NCBI GenBank assembly: GCA_965260935.1
Contig: OZ253374.1
Coordinates: 868,001 to 932,000, forward strand
From: JBBROS01 sp965260935
GTDB taxonomy: Bacteria > Pseudomonadota > Alphaproteobacteria > Acetobacterales > Acetobacteraceae
DNA: 64,000 nucleotides
Reading direction: 5' to 3'
The notes beneath the pieces are model-generated. The model was not told the origin of the DNA and did not search any database. It saw only the letters and a program-made list of their open reading frames with translations. Below are positions 33,883-42,746 of this stretch, one piece after another (within the stretch, counting starts at the first letter, position 1; the number at the start of each line of letters is the position of its first letter). A program made the translations under genes and the position numbers.

Positions 33883-34152
33883 ATGGCCAACACCGCCTCT
33901 GCCCGTAAGCGCATCCGTCAGACCGAGAAGCGCACCGCCCGAAACCAGGCACGCAAGGCGCGGATGCGAACCTTTGTCAAGAAGGTCGAGGTCGCCTGCG
34001 CGGCTGGCGACAAGGCTGCCGCCGCCGAGGCGCTGCGCGTGGCGCAGCCCGAGATGCAGCGGGCGGTCATCAAGGGCGTCGTGCATCTGAACACGGTGTC
34101 GCGGAAAATCTCCCGCTTGTCGGCTCGGGTAAAGGCGCTCGGCGCAAGCTGA
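33883..34152 (+). CDS. rpsT: 30S ribosomal protein S20
   Basis: Ribosomal protein binding the 5' domain of 16S rRNA. The 89-residue, strongly basic product has the usual MANTASARKRIRQ-type start and the C-terminal HLNTVSRKISRLSARVKAL. It has its own promoter candidate upstream and a strong terminator downstream, so it is monocistronic, as usual for S20. Confidence 0.98.
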   Translation: MANTASARKRIRQTEKRTARNQARKARMRTFVKKVEVACAAGDKAAAAEALRVAQPEMQRAVIKGVVHLNTVSRKISRLSARVKALGAS

Positions 34153-34207
34153 TTCTGCCGGGGGCGAAGTCCGCCTCAAGCAGCGGAAGGCGAAGTTAAA
34201 GGTTAGA

Positions 34208-34239
34208 GGAGAGCAGGTGCTTGCCCGCTCTCCTTTTTT
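34208..34239 (+). terminator. Rho-independent terminator of rpsT
   Basis: A 7-bp stem (GGAGAGC at 34208-34214, GCTCTCC at 34227-34233) is followed immediately by TTTTTT. It is 55 bp past the rpsT stop, the best canonical terminator in the window. Confidence 0.9.
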
Positions 34240-34297
34240 ATTGTTAGGTTACTTTAGTTGAGCTTTTTTTATTTACGGCGGCGGGTCGCCTGACCTA

Positions 34298-34325
34298 TTG
34301 TGACAGTTCAGGTTCGACCTATCCG
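34298..34325 (+). promoter_or_regulatory. Candidate dnaA promoter
   Basis: TTGTGA at 34298-34303 and TATCCG at 34320-34325, separated by 16 bp, lie about 40 bp before the dnaA start in an otherwise AT-richer gap. No DnaA box resembling TTATCCACA was found in this gap, so autoregulation through such boxes is not supported. Confidence 0.35.
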
Positions 34326-34363
34326 GCTTTAAGCGTTTCGGCCTCTGCCGACAGAAGGATATA

Positions 34364-35776
34364 TTGGCATTGACCACTCCCATTGCTGGCAGGCTGGATA
34401 AGCGTGCGGATGCCGCATACCTGGCACCCGACAACCCGGAACAGCTTGCCGGGCAGTGGGCCCGCATCCGCGGACGGCTGCAGCAGGAGGTGGGCGATGT
34501 CGTCTACCGGACCTGGTTGCGGAACATGACATTAGCCGGGCTGGACGGCGACGAGATCACGATCCTGCTGCCGTCGGCGTTCCAGCGGGATTGGGTCCGC
34601 ACGCAGTATGCCGACCGGCTCGGCACCTTGTGGCGGGCGGAGAACGAGGCGGTCCGCCGGGTCGAGTTCCGGGCAGGGGGCGCCGAGGTCGCCGAGCCTG
34701 AGACCGAGACGCCGGGCGCCGCGCCCGTGTCCGACCGGGTGGCCGAGGTTTCGGCGCTGCTGGACCAGCGGTTCCAGTTCGAGAGCTTCGTGGTCGGCAA
34801 GCCGAACGAATTCGCCTACGCCTGCGCGCGCCGGGTCGCTGAACGGCCGAACAGCCCGGGGTTCAACCCGCTGTTCCTTTACGGCGATGTCGGGCTGGGC
34901 AAGACCCACCTGATGCACGCGATCGGGCTGGAGCTGACGCGCGGCGAGCGCAACCCCAACCGCGTCGCCTACATGTCGGCCGAGAAGTTCATGCACCGGT
35001 TCATCAGCGCCATCCGCAGCCGCTCGACGATGGAGTTCAAGGAGGAGCTTCGCAGCGTCGACGTGCTGATGATCGACGACCTGCAGTTCCTGATCGGCAA
35101 GGACAGCACCCAGGAGGAGTTCTTCCACACCTTCAACGCGCTGGTCGACGGCGGGCGGCAGATCGTGGTGTCCGCCGACAAGTCGCCGTCGGATCTGAGC
35201 GGGATCGAGGACCGGCTGCGCACCCGGCTCGGCTGCGGCGTGGTGGCCGACCTGCACGCGACGACGTTCGAGCTACGCATCGCCATCCTGGAGGCGAAGG
35301 TGGCGACGGCGGGCGTCGACATGCCGCCGAAGGTGATCGAGTTCCTGGCGCACAAGATCGCGACCAACGTGCGCGAGCTGGAGGGATGCCTGAACCGGCT
35401 CGTGGCCCATGCCAGCCTGTTCAACCGCCCGATCACGCTCGATGGCGCGCAAGAGGTGCTGCACGATATCCTCAAGGCGCACGATCGGCGGGTGACGATC
35501 GAGGAGATCCAGAAGAAGGTCGCCGAGCAATGGGGCATCCGGCTGACCGACATGACCAGCGCGCGGCGCTCGCGCAACGTGGCCCGGCCCCGGCAAGTGG
35601 CGATGTTCCTGGCCAAGCAGTTCACCGAGCGCTCCTTGCCGGAGATCGGGCGGATGTTCGGCAACCGGGATCACACCACGGTGATGCACGCGGTCAGCCG
35701 GGTGGCGGAGCTGATGACGACCGATTCCGAGTTCCGCGAGCGGGTGGAGCTGATGCAGGGGCTGCTCAGACGTTAA
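34364..35776 (+). CDS. dnaA: Chromosomal replication initiator DnaA
   Basis: AAA+ initiator that binds origin DnaA boxes and melts the origin, 470 residues. Domain I spans about residues 20-100 and a variable domain II follows. Domain III has Walker A GDVGLGKTHL and Walker B MIDDLQFL; domain IV has the DNA-binding signature NRDHTTVMHA. The start is TTG 34364 with AGAAGGA 5 nt upstream; another TTG at 34370 is less well spaced. It is followed 101 bp later by dnaN. No origin-like cluster was seen nearby; in many Alphaproteobacteria oriC is elsewhere. Confidence 0.97.
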   Translation: MALTTPIAGRLDKRADAAYLAPDNPEQLAGQWARIRGRLQQEVGDVVYRTWLRNMTLAGLDGDEITILLPSAFQRDWVRTQYADRLGTLWRAENEAVRRVEFRAGGAEVAEPETETPGAAPVSDRVAEVSALLDQRFQFESFVVGKPNEFAYACARRVAERPNSPGFNPLFLYGDVGLGKTHLMHAIGLELTRGERNPNRVAYMSAEKFMHRFISAIRSRSTMEFKEELRSVDVLMIDDLQFLIGKDSTQEEFFHTFNALVDGGRQIVVSADKSPSDLSGIEDRLRTRLGCGVVADLHATTFELRIAILEAKVATAGVDMPPKVIEFLAHKIATNVRELEGCLNRLVAHASLFNRPITLDGAQEVLHDILKAHDRRVTIEEIQKKVAEQWGIRLTDMTSARRSRNVARPRQVAMFLAKQFTERSLPEIGRMFGNRDHTTVMHAVSRVAELMTTDSEFRERVELMQGLLRR

Positions 35777-35877
35777 CTTCGGATTAGTTTGCTCGCGAGC
35801 CGGCTTCCATTACACTCCCCCCGACGTGGCGCCCGCGAGTGGCATGTCAGACGGCGCCCGAGCAGGGACGGACACAA

Positions 35878-37002
35878 ATGAAGTTCAAGGCCGACCGCGC
35901 CACGCTGATCAAGGCGCTGGCCCATATCCAGAGCGTTGCCGAGAAGCGCAACACGATCCCCATCCTGGCGAACGCGCGGCTCGATGTCGCGCGCGGCAAG
36001 CTGACGCTGACGGCGACGGACATGGAGATCGCGGTCGTCGAGGAGATCGAGGCGAGCGCGTCCCGCGACGGGGCGACCACGGCGCCGGCGGCGACGCTGT
36101 ACGACATCGTGCGCAAGCTGCCGGACGGGGCGGAGGTCGAGCTTGATCTTGATCCGGAAACGCAGAAGCTGCGGCTCCGGGCGGGCAAGTTCGAGACGAC
36201 GCTGGTGACGTTGCCGGTCGAGGATTTCCCGAGCATGACGGCCGGGCAGTTGCCGCACCGGTTCACGCTGGCCGCGCTGACGTTGCGGGCGCTGATCGAC
36301 CGGACGCGGTTCGCGATCAGCACGGAGGAGACGCGGTATTACTTGAACGGCATCTACGTCCACGCGACGCAAGGGGCGGAGGGACCCGTGCTGCGGGCAG
36401 TGGCGACGGACGGGCATCGGCTGGCGCGGGTGGAGGAGCCGGTGCCGGACGGGGCGGCGGGGATGCCCGGCGTGATCATTCCGCGCAAGACGGTGGCGGA
36501 GCTGCGCAAGCTGATCGAGGAGCAGGACGGGGAGGTCGAGGTCGGCCTGAGCGACACGCGGATACAGTTCCGGGCCGGGGCGGTGATGCTGACGAGCAAG
36601 CTGATTGATGGGACGTTCCCGGAGTATGAGCGGGTGATCCCGCAGGGGAACGACAAGGTCCTGCGGGTGGGCAAGAAGGATTTCTCCGATGCGGTGGCGC
36701 GGGTGGCGGCGATCAGCAGCGAGCGGTCCCGCCCGATCAAGATGTCGCTCGCGGCGGACTTGCTGACGCTGTCGGCGGTCAGCCCGGAGCAGGGGTTCGC
36801 GTCGGAGGAGCTTGACTCGGATTACGTGAAATACGCCGCGGGGCCGCTGGAGATCGGGTTCCAGGCGCGTTACCTGAACGACATCACCGACCAGATCGCC
36901 GGCGAGGTCGAGTTCTTCTTCAGCGACGGCGCGGCGCCGACGGTCGTGCGGGACGCCGCCGACCCGAGCGCGCTTTATGTCCTGATGCCCATGCGGGTCT
37001 AG
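35878..37002 (+). CDS. dnaN: DNA polymerase III beta subunit (sliding clamp)
   Basis: Ring-forming processivity clamp, 374 residues, loaded by the complex that includes HolA. It begins MKFKADRATLIKAL and ends LYVLMPMRV, the near-universal clamp C-terminus; three repeated clamp domains are evident, with TDGHRLARVE in the middle domain. A longer frame upstream (from 35839) is not supported: ATG 35878 matches the family start. The 3' end runs into a repeat remnant before recF. Confidence 0.97.
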   Translation: MKFKADRATLIKALAHIQSVAEKRNTIPILANARLDVARGKLTLTATDMEIAVVEEIEASASRDGATTAPAATLYDIVRKLPDGAEVELDLDPETQKLRLRAGKFETTLVTLPVEDFPSMTAGQLPHRFTLAALTLRALIDRTRFAISTEETRYYLNGIYVHATQGAEGPVLRAVATDGHRLARVEEPVPDGAAGMPGVIIPRKTVAELRKLIEEQDGEVEVGLSDTRIQFRAGAVMLTSKLIDGTFPEYERVIPQGNDKVLRVGKKDFSDAVARVAAISSERSRPIKMSLAADLLTLSAVSPEQGFASEELDSDYVKYAAGPLEIGFQARYLNDITDQIAGEVEFFFSDGAAPTVVRDAADPSALYVLMPMRV

Positions 37003-37055
37003 GGGCCTGGGGTCCGAGACCCCGGCGGGTCCGAGGAACAACCCTGGCCTTCGCC
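37003..37055 (+). repeat. Degenerate copy of the 23.6-kb palindromic element before recF
   Basis: The segment has GGGGCCTGGGGTCCGAGACC followed by GGGTCC, then AACCCTGGCCTT. It matches the right arm and tail of the 23621-23742 element (GGGTCC, CAAAGCCCTTGGCCTT) with small gaps. It occupies exactly the stretch where the recF start codon and ribosome-binding site would be expected. Confidence 0.6.
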
Positions 37056-38170
37056 TCACGCGGCTCACGCTCACCGATTTCCGCAACTACCAGGCGCTCA
37101 CCTGGCGTCCGGCAGAACGCATCGCCGTCGTCACCGGCCCGAACGGGTCCGGCAAGACCAACCTTCTTGAGGCGGTTTCTTTGCTGGCTCCTGGACGCGG
37201 GCTGCGAAGCGCCAGGCAGAGCGAGTTCGCGCGGCAGGGGCAGGGCGCGTCGGGCCGTTGGGGGGTGAATGGCCGCTTGTCCGTGAGGGGGGAGGAGCGG
37301 GAGATCGGCACCGGGTCTGCCCCGGATGGGCCGGGGGACCGGCGGGTGTTCCGGCTCGACGGCGCCGCGCCCCGGAGCCAGGCGGACGTGGCGGGGGCGT
37401 TCGCCTGCGTGTGGCTGACGCCGCAGATGGACCGGCTGTTCCAGGACAGCGCGTCTGGGCGGCGGCGGTTCTTGGATCGCTTGGTTTGGGCGGTGGAACC
37501 CGGCCATGCGCGGGAGGTGTCGGCCTATGAGGCGGCGATGTCGGGGCGCAACCGCCTGCTGGCGCAGGGCGGGGCGGACCCGGCGTGGCTTGCCGGGCTG
37601 GAGGACAGCATGGCGCGTCATGCCGTGGCGGCGACGGCGGCGCGGGCTGGACTGGTCGGGCGCTTGAACGCGGCGCTTGCGGGCGGCGCGGCGGGCGGCT
37701 TCCCGCCGGCCCGGTTGGCGATGGTGGATGCGCTGGCGGAGCGGCTGCGGGCGGACCCGGCGCTGGTGGTGGAAGATTGGCTGCGGGACGCGCTGGCGGC
37801 GGCCCGGGCGGACGATGCGACGGCGGGAGGGGCGTCAATCGGCGCGCATCGGGCGGACATGCAGATCGAGGATGCCGAGACGGGGTTGGCGGCGGCGCTG
37901 GCGAGCACGGGCCAGCAGAAGGCGTTGCTGATCGGTACGGTGCTGGGGCACGCGGCCTTGATCGCGTCCGCGCGGAACGCCCCCCCGGTGCTGCTGCTGG
38001 ACGAGCCGGCGGTGCATCTGGATGCCGGGCGGCGGGCGGCATTGTGGGGCGCGCTCAAGGGATTGGCGGCGCAGGTGATGATTACAGGAACGGACGCGGA
38101 GCCGTTCGCGGGCTTGCGCGGCGAGGCGGGGTTTTGGCGGACGGGCGACGGGGCGGTGAGGGCGGCATGA
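37007..38170 (+). CDS. recF: DNA repair/replication protein RecF, start codon unclear
   Basis: SMC-like ATPase that loads RecA at gaps. Essential parts include the N-terminal LTRLTLTDFRNYQ, Walker A GPNGSGKTN at about 37137-37163, the signature region STGQQKALLIGT, and Walker B VLLLDEP with the D-loop. No ATG, GTG or TTG occurs in frame from the last in-frame stop (36983) to TTG 37181, which lies after Walker A and so cannot be the true start. CTG 37007 is the nearest codon of the usual kind of alternative start and gives 387 residues. The true start may be a non-standard codon near 37049. It overlaps the next gene by ATGA. Confidence 0.85.
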   Translation: MGSETPAGPRNNPGLRLTRLTLTDFRNYQALTWRPAERIAVVTGPNGSGKTNLLEAVSLLAPGRGLRSARQSEFARQGQGASGRWGVNGRLSVRGEEREIGTGSAPDGPGDRRVFRLDGAAPRSQADVAGAFACVWLTPQMDRLFQDSASGRRRFLDRLVWAVEPGHAREVSAYEAAMSGRNRLLAQGGADPAWLAGLEDSMARHAVAATAARAGLVGRLNAALAGGAAGGFPPARLAMVDALAERLRADPALVVEDWLRDALAAARADDATAGGASIGAHRADMQIEDAETGLAAALASTGQQKALLIGTVLGHAALIASARNAPPVLLLDEPAVHLDAGRRAALWGALKGLAAQVMITGTDAEPFAGLRGEAGFWRTGDGAVRAA

Positions 38171-39606
38171 GAGCGGCGCTCCGCGTCCAAGCGGCCGCGT
38201 GCGCTGGCCTGGTCTTGCTGCTGGCGCTTTGGGCAACCGTTGGCCATGCCGAGGCGACGCGCACGGCAACCGTGACGGCGCAAGCCCGGCAGACGATCCG
38301 CGGGTGGGGCATGTCGCTGGCCTGGGAAGCGAACCGGGTTTACGGCAGCCCGTTGACGGCCCCGGCGATCCCGGACCCGGCGGAGCAGGCGCGGTTCATG
38401 GACCTGCTCTACGGCGATCCGGACAGCGGTCTCGGGCTGAACGTTGCGCGCTACAACATCGGCGGCGGGGCCAACCCGGACCGTGAGGCCTGCCCGAAGC
38501 TGCCCGGCAAGCGGGCGCAGCCCTGGGCCGAGATGGAGGGGTTCCAAACGGGGCCGGGCGCGGCGTTCAATTGGTCGCGGGACGCCAGCCAGCGGCGGAT
38601 GCTGCGGGAGGCCCGGCGGCGGGGGGCGGACATATTCGAGGCGTTCTCCAACTCCGCGCCTTGGTGGATGACGGCGAGCGGCTGCGTCTCAGGGGCGGCG
38701 CAAGCCGGGACGGACAACCTGCGCGCCGACGCGGCACCGGCATTCGCCTCCTATCTGGCGACGGTTGCGGCGCACTTCCGCAAGGAGGGTATCCGGTTCG
38801 AGAGCGTAAGCCCGGTCAATGAGCCGGATGGGACGTGGTGGGTGCGCGGGAACAATCAGGAGGGCAGCTTCGCCACGCTGCCGATGCAGGAAGCGGTGGT
38901 CGAGGCGCTTGCCCATGAGCTGGCGGGGAGCGGGATGATCGTGTCGGGCACGGAACCGAACGACCTCGATGCGATGACGGCATGGCTTGGCCAGATGGGG
39001 CCGCGGAGCGTGTCGGCGCTGGGCCGGGTCAATGTGCATCAATACCAGCCGAGCGACCCGGCGGCTTTGCACAGGCGGGCCGCAGCCCTCGGCAAGCCGC
39101 TCTGGGCCAGCGAGGTTGGCTGCTGCTTCACGGATACGAGCCCGATCGAGGGCGCGCTGTTCATGGCGGAAAGCATCCAGCAGGCGCTCGGGCCGCTCGG
39201 GGCGGAGGTTTGGTGTTTCTGGCAGCCTGACTGGGGCGTGATGGAGTTCGCCGATGGGCGGGCACGGCCGCTGAAGCAGTTCTACGCGATCGCGCACTAC
39301 ACGCGGTTCATACGGCCGGGGTTTACCGTTCTGGCGAGCCGGGGAGACGCGGTGACGGCGGCGGTCTCGCCGGACCGGCGGCGGCTGGTGCTGGTGGCGG
39401 TCAACCCTGGCGCGGAAGACATGGCGGCGGATATCCGCCTGGCTGCGCTCGATTGCGCCGGGCGGAAGGTTGCGGCGTACCGGACGACGGCGTTGAGGAA
39501 CCTGGAGCGCAGCGAGGCGCGGGTGGACGACGCAGGGCGTCTACTGGATCAGCTGCCAGCGCGATCGGTTACGACCTACGTGATCGACGGGCTTCCGGGG
39601 ACGTAA
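38167..39606 (+). CDS. Secreted GH30-type glycoside hydrolase
   Basis: A 479-residue enzyme with a signal peptide (AACAGLVLLLALWATVGHA-E). It then has a TIM barrel with GWGMSLAWEANRVYG and NVARYNIGGG, the acid/base Glu in SPVNEPDGTWW and nucleophile Glu candidate in LWASEVGCC, followed by a C-terminal beta-sandwich. The pattern resembles GH30 endo-beta-1,6-galactanases. Its ATG overlaps the recF stop, an unusual pairing of an exported polysaccharide hydrolase with a repair gene. Activity class is inferred from motif layout, not from close family comparison. Confidence 0.83.
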   Translation: MRAALRVQAAACAGLVLLLALWATVGHAEATRTATVTAQARQTIRGWGMSLAWEANRVYGSPLTAPAIPDPAEQARFMDLLYGDPDSGLGLNVARYNIGGGANPDREACPKLPGKRAQPWAEMEGFQTGPGAAFNWSRDASQRRMLREARRRGADIFEAFSNSAPWWMTASGCVSGAAQAGTDNLRADAAPAFASYLATVAAHFRKEGIRFESVSPVNEPDGTWWVRGNNQEGSFATLPMQEAVVEALAHELAGSGMIVSGTEPNDLDAMTAWLGQMGPRSVSALGRVNVHQYQPSDPAALHRRAAALGKPLWASEVGCCFTDTSPIEGALFMAESIQQALGPLGAEVWCFWQPDWGVMEFADGRARPLKQFYAIAHYTRFIRPGFTVLASRGDAVTAAVSPDRRRLVLVAVNPGAEDMAADIRLAALDCAGRKVAAYRTTALRNLERSEARVDDAGRLLDQLPARSVTTYVIDGLPGT

Positions 39607-39750
39607 ACCTCCAGCTCCATCTCAGCGCCTGGCTCGAGGGGCCGAAAAGGCGTGGCAGGACGCAGGCGGGTTGTCGCGTCATCTGGGGCCTTGATGCATC
39701 GAGGCGGCGATTGAGCTACGCCGCACCGATGCCTGTCAAACACAACGCCG

Positions 39751-39902
39751 CCGGGACGGCCATGTCGAGGCACAAACGTTTGATCGGTCCCAAGCTCCGC
39801 ACCCGTCGCGCCGGCGCCCAGGCCAGCGAGGCCGCTCTCGCCGTCCAGGCGCTCAACCGCATGATCCGTGCAGCCAAGCCCGTTACGGTGCGCCAAACCT
39901 GA
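39751..39902 (+). pseudogene. IS5-type transposase C-terminal remnant
   Basis: A conceptual stretch ending KRLIGPKLRTRRAGAQ and then AVQALNRMIRAAKPVTVR closely resembles the C-terminal end of IS5-family transposases (pattern IGxxLRAR...VLNRM). The catalytic domain is absent. The rest of the 563-bp gap between the glycosidase and the DoxX-like gene (39607-40169) holds no recognisable gene, so this is probably the border of an old insertion. Confidence 0.55.
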
Positions 39903-40169
39903 TCAACATGGGGCAGCGTTGCTCCAACCGCTGGCAGCTCCGTGCGCCAAAGCCCTCGCACAGCGCCCAATCGTCGTTACCGTGCAGCTCGCCCGCAAGA
40001 ACGTCCTCCGCCCCGAGGCAAGGGGCCGGTACCCCGGACGTTTCGCACGCTTCAAGCACGCGGCCGCTGCATGCCGCCGGATGGTGCGGCCTTGTTGGCG
40101 CGTGTAAGCAACCAATGCCTGGCTACATCCGAATAGGCAGCTGCGTCCTGAAACGAGGAGGCCCAAACG

Positions 40170-40825
40170 GTGCGCACCACCCCCTTTCTCGACAGCCTGC
40201 ATTTCCTGGTGGCGACACGCCGGACCACGACGCGCTCGGCCCTGCGAGGTACATCCTCGTTGTCCTGTATGCGGCTCTCCTGATCGGCGGCATCGTCATC
40301 GCCGCCCGCAACTGCTCGCAGGACCCGGCGCAGCGGACCGGGCGCAATGCCTGCACCTGGCTGTTCCGCATGCTGATCGGCACGATGTGGCTGCAGGAAT
40401 CGCTGTGGAAGCTGCCGCTGCCCATCTCGGGCGCCCTTCAGTACTGGACGACGCAACTCGTCGAGAACTCCGCCTTCGCCGTCCACGCCGCGTCGGTGCG
40501 CAACGTGTTCCTGGCGCACATCGCCCTCCTCGACCCGGCGGTTTACCTCACCGAGACCCTGCTCGCGGCCTCGCTGATGCTGGGCTTCGCGGTCCGCCTG
40601 GCGGGCGTGGTCGGTATCGTGTTCACTCTCAACCTCTGGATCGGGCTGTATCACAACAATGCCGAGTGGCCATGGGAGTACATCTTCATCATCGTCACGC
40701 ACGGCTTCTTCGCGCTGGACCGGGCGGGCCAGAGCCTCGGGCTGGATGCCCTCGTGCGCCGGTCGCGGGCGGGACTGCTCAACAGGCCGTCGGTCCTCGC
40801 CCGCGCCTACCGGCTTGCATCCTGA
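40170..40825 (+). pseudogene. DoxX/DoxD-like membrane protein with a single-base frameshift near its start
   Basis: A strong AGGAGG (40156-40161) stands 8 nt before GTG 40170, whose frame reads VRTTPFLDSLHFLV and then soon meets a stop. Moving the frame back by one base at 40211 gives GDTPDHDALGPARYILVVLY and then four hydrophobic segments with the DoxX-type WLQESLWKLP and ILWIG-like region NLWIGLYHNN. Thus one base appears missing (expected GTG GGC). Either the gene is broken, translated by slippage, or the base was lost in assembly. DoxX/DoxD proteins are quinone-linked membrane subunits. The next gene is convergent. Confidence 0.65.
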
Positions 40826-40826
40826 C

Positions 40827-41861
40827 CTATCGCCGCGCCGTCACAATGGTGGTGCAGGCGCTTTCCAGCTTTGGCAGCTCCCGGCTCGGGGCCATGCGGA
40901 CCTGCAGGCGCCGGTCGTCGCCGCGGATCACCGGGCAGTAGGGGTCGGGTTGGTCCAGCACGCCCATCAGCCGCCGCCGCCCGGCGCAGCCGCCGTGGCA
41001 CGCGGCCTGGTGGGCGCAGCCCATGCAGGCGTCCGGGAGCGAGCGGGCGGCCTCGAACGGCTCGGTTCCGGTGACGCCGCGGCCGAGGTCCAGCAGCACG
41101 TCCAGCGGCGCGCCGTTACCCGGCCAGTAAACGCAGGGCTGCACCGTCGCCCGCGGCGTGACCCGCACGGTGGCGACGCCGCAGCCGCCGGCCCGCGGCG
41201 GCAGGCCGGCCATCGCGCGCACCAGCGGCTCCCCGACCGCCACCACGTCCGTGCGGGCGAACAGGCTGGCGAAGCCGTCCCAGTACTCGTCGTAGGTCAG
41301 GGCAAAGGCGTCGGTGCGGACGGCCTGGTAAACGTTCAAGCGGAGCGGCGCGTCGAACCCTGCCGCCACCTCGGCGATGTCGGCCAGCCGGTTCCAATTG
41401 GTCCGCATCATCACGGCGATGATCGTGACGCCGACGCCCAGGCGCCGGCACCGCGCCGCCTGCTCGTGCACCAGGTCCCAGTTTCCGGCGCCGCGCTGCG
41501 CGTCCTGCTCCTCCCGCGTCGCGTAGTCGAGGGAGAACTCCACGTCGGCGAAGGCCCGCAAATCCTCGTCGCGCAGCAACGCCACCGAATGGCCGTTGGA
41601 CGTGATCGTGAGCTTGACCGGCTCCGTCCGCAGATAGGCCAGCATGGCGGGGAACTCGGGGTGCATCCCGTTCTCCCCGGTGCCCAGGTTGACCGACCGC
41701 ACGGGCAGGCGGCCCATCACGCTCCGCACCTGGTCCAGCGAAAGCCGGTCCGTGCGCGCGGGGTCGCGATAGCAGAAGGAGCATGCAAGATTGCACTCGT
41801 TCGTCAGCCCCAGGCCGAGCGAAAAGCGTGTCGTGTCCTGAACAGCCGCAAGCCCTGCCAT
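40827..41861 (-). CDS. Radical SAM/SPASM domain protein
   Basis: A 344-residue radical enzyme with the canonical CNLACSFC cluster (Cys23, Cys27, Cys30), the SAM-binding NLGTGEN region, and a Cys-rich C-terminus (GCGV, PCVYW, CMGCAHQAACHGGC, PYCPV) typical of a SPASM or twitch auxiliary Fe-S domain. SPASM enzymes usually modify peptides or small molecules. No precursor peptide was found alongside. Start ATG 41861 has GGGAGA upstream and is 32 bp from the divergent methyltransferase gene. It lies next to a PhnD-type transporter and selD, so a selenium-related substrate is a plausible hypothesis only. Confidence 0.88.
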   Translation of the reverse strand: MAGLAAVQDTTRFSLGLGLTNECNLACSFCYRDPARTDRLSLDQVRSVMGRLPVRSVNLGTGENGMHPEFPAMLAYLRTEPVKLTITSNGHSVALLRDEDLRAFADVEFSLDYATREEQDAQRGAGNWDLVHEQAARCRRLGVGVTIIAVMMRTNWNRLADIAEVAAGFDAPLRLNVYQAVRTDAFALTYDEYWDGFASLFARTDVVAVGEPLVRAMAGLPPRAGGCGVATVRVTPRATVQPCVYWPGNGAPLDVLLDLGRGVTGTEPFEAARSLPDACMGCAHQAACHGGCAGRRRLMGVLDQPDPYCPVIRGDDRRLQVRMAPSRELPKLESACTTIVTARR

Positions 41862-41893
41862 CGCATTCTCCCGGAGATCCTCGCCGTGCGGCC

Positions 41894-42715
41894 ATGCTCA
41901 TAAGCGTCCCGTTGCAGCCTGACCAGGAGGCAGCCCGCTGGGACGCCCACGTCGCGCCGTATGAGCGGGTGTTCGAGCCGCTGACGGACGCCTTCGCCGG
42001 GCCGGCGCTGGACGCCCTGGCGCCGCTTGCGGGCATGGCGTTGCTGGATGTCGGGGCCGGGGCGGGCGGGGCGGCGCTGATGGCGGCGCGGCGGGGCGCC
42101 CGCGTGACCGCCGTGGACGGGTCGCCCGCCATGGCCGCCCGCATCGCCGCCCGCGCCGCGGAGGCCGGGCTGGACTTGGCAGCCCGCGTGGGGGACGGCA
42201 TGGCGCTCGGCCTGCCAGACGCCTGCTTCGACCGCGCGCTGTCCTCCTTCGGCGTCGTGCTGTTCCCTGACCCGGCGCGCGGCATGGCCGAGCTGTACCG
42301 GGTGCTGCGGCCCGGCGGACGCGCCGCGGTCGTCACCTGGACGCAGCCGCACCGCTACGAGCTGTCCGCCCGCCTGCGCACCGCGATTGTCGCCGTCTGC
42401 GGCGCGGCGCCGGCGGGCGAGCTGCCGGCCCAGCTCCGGTTCGTCGATCCGGACCGGCTCACTGCCCTGCTGTCCGGGGCGGGCTTCGGCGTCGTCCAGG
42501 TCACGACGCTGGAGGCCGCGCTGCACGCGCCCTCGGCCGGGGAGCTTGCGGCGTCGCTCGCTTTTGCGCCCGGCATGGCGGCGACGCTGGACGCGCTCGG
42601 CGCGGACCGGGACGCCGTGCTCGATGCCTTCACGGCGCAACTGCTGGCCGATGGCCACACGGGCCGGGTGGCGCTCGGCGCCGTCGCCCATGTGGCCGTG
42701 GGCGACAAGACCTGA
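41894..42715 (+). CDS. Class I SAM-dependent methyltransferase
   Basis: A 273-residue methyltransferase of the Methyltransf_11/25 type. Motif I is LLDVGAGAGG (residues 50-59), motif II the acidic VDGSP, then FPDPARGMAELYRVLRPGGRAAVVTW. ATG 41894 is used; upstream in-frame sequence overlaps the divergent radical SAM gene and is not coding. It is the first gene of a four-gene transport operon, so it likely acts on the same element or metabolite that the transporter handles. Confidence 0.9.
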   Translation: MLISVPLQPDQEAARWDAHVAPYERVFEPLTDAFAGPALDALAPLAGMALLDVGAGAGGAALMAARRGARVTAVDGSPAMAARIAARAAEAGLDLAARVGDGMALGLPDACFDRALSSFGVVLFPDPARGMAELYRVLRPGGRAAVVTWTQPHRYELSARLRTAIVAVCGAAPAGELPAQLRFVDPDRLTALLSGAGFGVVQVTTLEAALHAPSAGELAASLAFAPGMAATLDALGADRDAVLDAFTAQLLADGHTGRVALGAVAHVAVGDKT

Positions 42716-42746
42716 ACCAACCCACATCAACCCCGGGAAACCTGCC

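Noticed and set aside
34153..34363. Possible oriC next to dnaA
   Set aside because: No DnaA-box-like sequences (TTATCCACA type) were found in the gap, and many Alphaproteobacteria have oriC elsewhere.
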